From: Pelagomonas calceolata
Lineage: Eukaryota; Sar; Pelagophyceae; Pelagomonadales; Pelagomonadaceae
Direction of reading: 5' to 3'
Assembly (NCBI GenBank): GCA_918797485.1
Contig: CAKKNE010000003.1
Coordinates: forward strand, 1,674,001-1,738,000
DNA: 64,000 bases
Position 1 is the first letter of the stretch, and the number at the start of each line of letters is the position of its first letter. Positions 63,403 to 64,000 of the stretch are shown piece by piece. The notes beneath the pieces were generated by a model. The model saw nothing but the letters and a program-made list of their open reading frames with translations. It made no database searches and had not been told where the DNA came from. A program made the translations under genes and the position numbers.

Positions 63403-63805
63403 GGCTGCGCGTACAGGCGCACTGCTGGCTGTGTGTGGGAGTGCAATGGCAGCCTGCAGGGGCAGGACTTGCAGCAGCGATCACGCGCTTGCAAAACTAG
63501 GATTAAGCGATGTATTTTGCAAGTCTTAGGGGCTGGTTTGGAGCAACTCTCGATCAGCACGGAGCCCTTTTTGCGTCAGGTGAGCAGAGCAGCCCTCTCC
63601 GAAACTAAAGACGAGAGCGGCATCGTACGCCTGAAAGAGGGTCATGACGGGTTGTCGCGTGTACGGACTCGTACAGCTCGGGTACGAGGCGCTAGCGGCC
63701 TGTAAGACACTAGGGTGCCCAGCAAGCCGCAGAGCAAGCCAGAGCAATCGAGCCAAAGCGCTTGTGATTACTCATTGCTCTGATTACGTGTCTCCAGCGA
63801 TCACC
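63403..63805. other. Divergent intergenic region with one palindrome
   Basis: Shared 5' region of the importin (minus) and the plastid-targeted gene (plus), 403 bp. Holds the palindrome at 63691-63714. No RNA gene recognised. Confidence 0.45.
63691..63714 (+). promoter_or_regulatory. Upstream palindrome, copy 9
   Basis: GCTAGCGGCCTGTAA then GACACTAGG, 91 bp before the ATG at 63806 in the family orientation, and 288 bp before the importin ATG. Confidence 0.7.
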
Positions 63806-64000
63806 ATGCAGCGGCGGCTCCTAAACTTCCTCTTGCTCTCAGCAAGTGCAGCGTTTTTGCACAGTGCACAAATCAATCTAGCTGTACGCCATCGACGCGA
63901 CGCCTGCTCGACGTCTGTATTGCGCACAGGTTCGCACCACTGCATCGGGCAGCCGCGCCGTCGCGCGTCGTGCGTTACGCGAGCGACATCCAAGCAGCGT
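63806..64000 (+). CDS. 5' end of a plastid-targeted protein (partial, runs off the window)
   Basis: Exon 1 is 63806-63852 (ATG in CACCATGC context); exon 2 starts at 63930 and continues past 64000. The spliced start reads MQRRLLNFLLLSASA then AFAPLHRAAAPSRVV: a signal peptide, an ASAFAP-type junction with Phe at +1 and a basic, acidic-poor transit peptide. This is the textbook heterokont plastid leader. The introner sits inside the ASA|FAP junction and its removal (phase 2, 77 nt, not a multiple of three) is needed to make the AFAP motif. The mature protein is outside the window, so the function is unknown. Confidence 0.75.
   Translation, partial: MQRRLLNFLLLSASAAFLHSAQINLAVRHRRDACSTSVLRTGSHHCIGQPRRRASCVTRATSKQR
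63853..63929 (+). mobile_element. Introner IE10 (intron, phase 2)
   Basis: 77-nt intron GTTTTTGCA-CAGTGCACAAATCAATC ... GTATTGCGCACAG, next exon GTTCGCAC. The duplication is imprecise: TTTTGCAC / GTTCGCAC match 6/8 if the left copy is taken 2 bp into the element. Sense core GCCATCGACGCGACGCC is present; the second hairpin arm is truncated. Confidence 0.85.

Noticed and set aside
6050-63714. Reading the 24-bp palindrome family as tiny inverted-repeat transposons
   Set aside because: No target-site duplication is visible around the copies, and their fixed orientation and distance from start codons fit a regulatory site better; not excluded.
1-64000. tRNA, rRNA, CRISPR array, prokaryotic operon signals, LTR or other virus-like elements
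   Set aside because: No tRNA arm pair, rRNA motif, spaced repeats or viral-type coding frames were found by eye.

Overview
The window is nuclear DNA of a GC-rich, gene-dense single-celled eukaryote, most likely a pelagophyte alga close to Aureococcus anophagefferens (an inference; no search was run). The supports are: a core eukaryotic gene set (cytosolic ribosomal protein eS4, UTP10/HEATR1, SPB1, an IPO5-type importin, TFIIF-alpha, DSS1/SEM1, a small Tim chaperone, LC8 dynein light chain); proteins with a signal peptide followed by an ASAFAP-like site, typical of heterokont secondary plastids (a PsbW-like protein at 35437, a protein at 10126, a partial gene at 63806); and above all introns made from introner elements, the short non-autonomous DNA transposons described in Aureococcus and Micromonas.

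Layout: 0-6 kb has a helicase-like ATPase, an acidic protein and a patatin phospholipase. 6.6-10.7 kb has eS4, a methyltransferase, a FAIM/UBA-like protein and a plastid-targeted protein. 10.9-20 kb has intronless UTP10 (5.6 kb) divergent from a U-box protein with an introner. 20.6-28 kb has a mitochondrial-carrier-like protein, DSS1, Tim10-type, a coiled-coil protein, LC8, TFIIF-alpha and a 2OG oxygenase/TPR protein. 28-35.8 kb has a multi-pass membrane protein with two introners, a small unknown protein, a PH plus alpha-adaptin-ear protein and PsbW-like. 36.5-44.8 kb has a PP2C phosphatase, two tightly packed small genes, a secretory kinase-like/DUF3431-like fusion, a lipase maturation factor and a TPR protein. 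45-53.3 kb has an EF-hand/zinc-finger protein, a nucleotide-sugar transporter, SPB1 and a membrane coiled-coil protein. 53.7-58 kb has two neighbouring cold-shock-domain genes. 58-59.5 kb is a gene-poor, lower-GC stretch ending in a fragmentary gene. 59.5-64 kb has the importin gene, with an in-frame TGA and two introners, and the start of a plastid-targeted gene.

Ten introns can be placed with confidence and all ten are introners. They have ends of the type CTGTGTGGAAATCAA...TTGATTTCCACACAG; the element supplies the 3' AG and the 8-bp target duplication supplies the 5' GT (in one case GC). Splicing each restores a single reading frame. No conventional intron is evident. Two further repeats stand out. 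The first is a roughly 24-bp palindrome (GCTAGCG...GACACTAGC) found nine times, always in a 5' flank, 91-221 bp before an ATG and in a fixed orientation. The second is a roughly 110-bp GC-rich hairpin repeat found three times, always in the 3' flank of a gene and in sense orientation. Spacing is very tight (tail-to-tail gaps of 8-29 bp; one head-to-tail gap of 2 bp). Starts given are ATGs, chosen over longer frames that open only with GTG or TTG.
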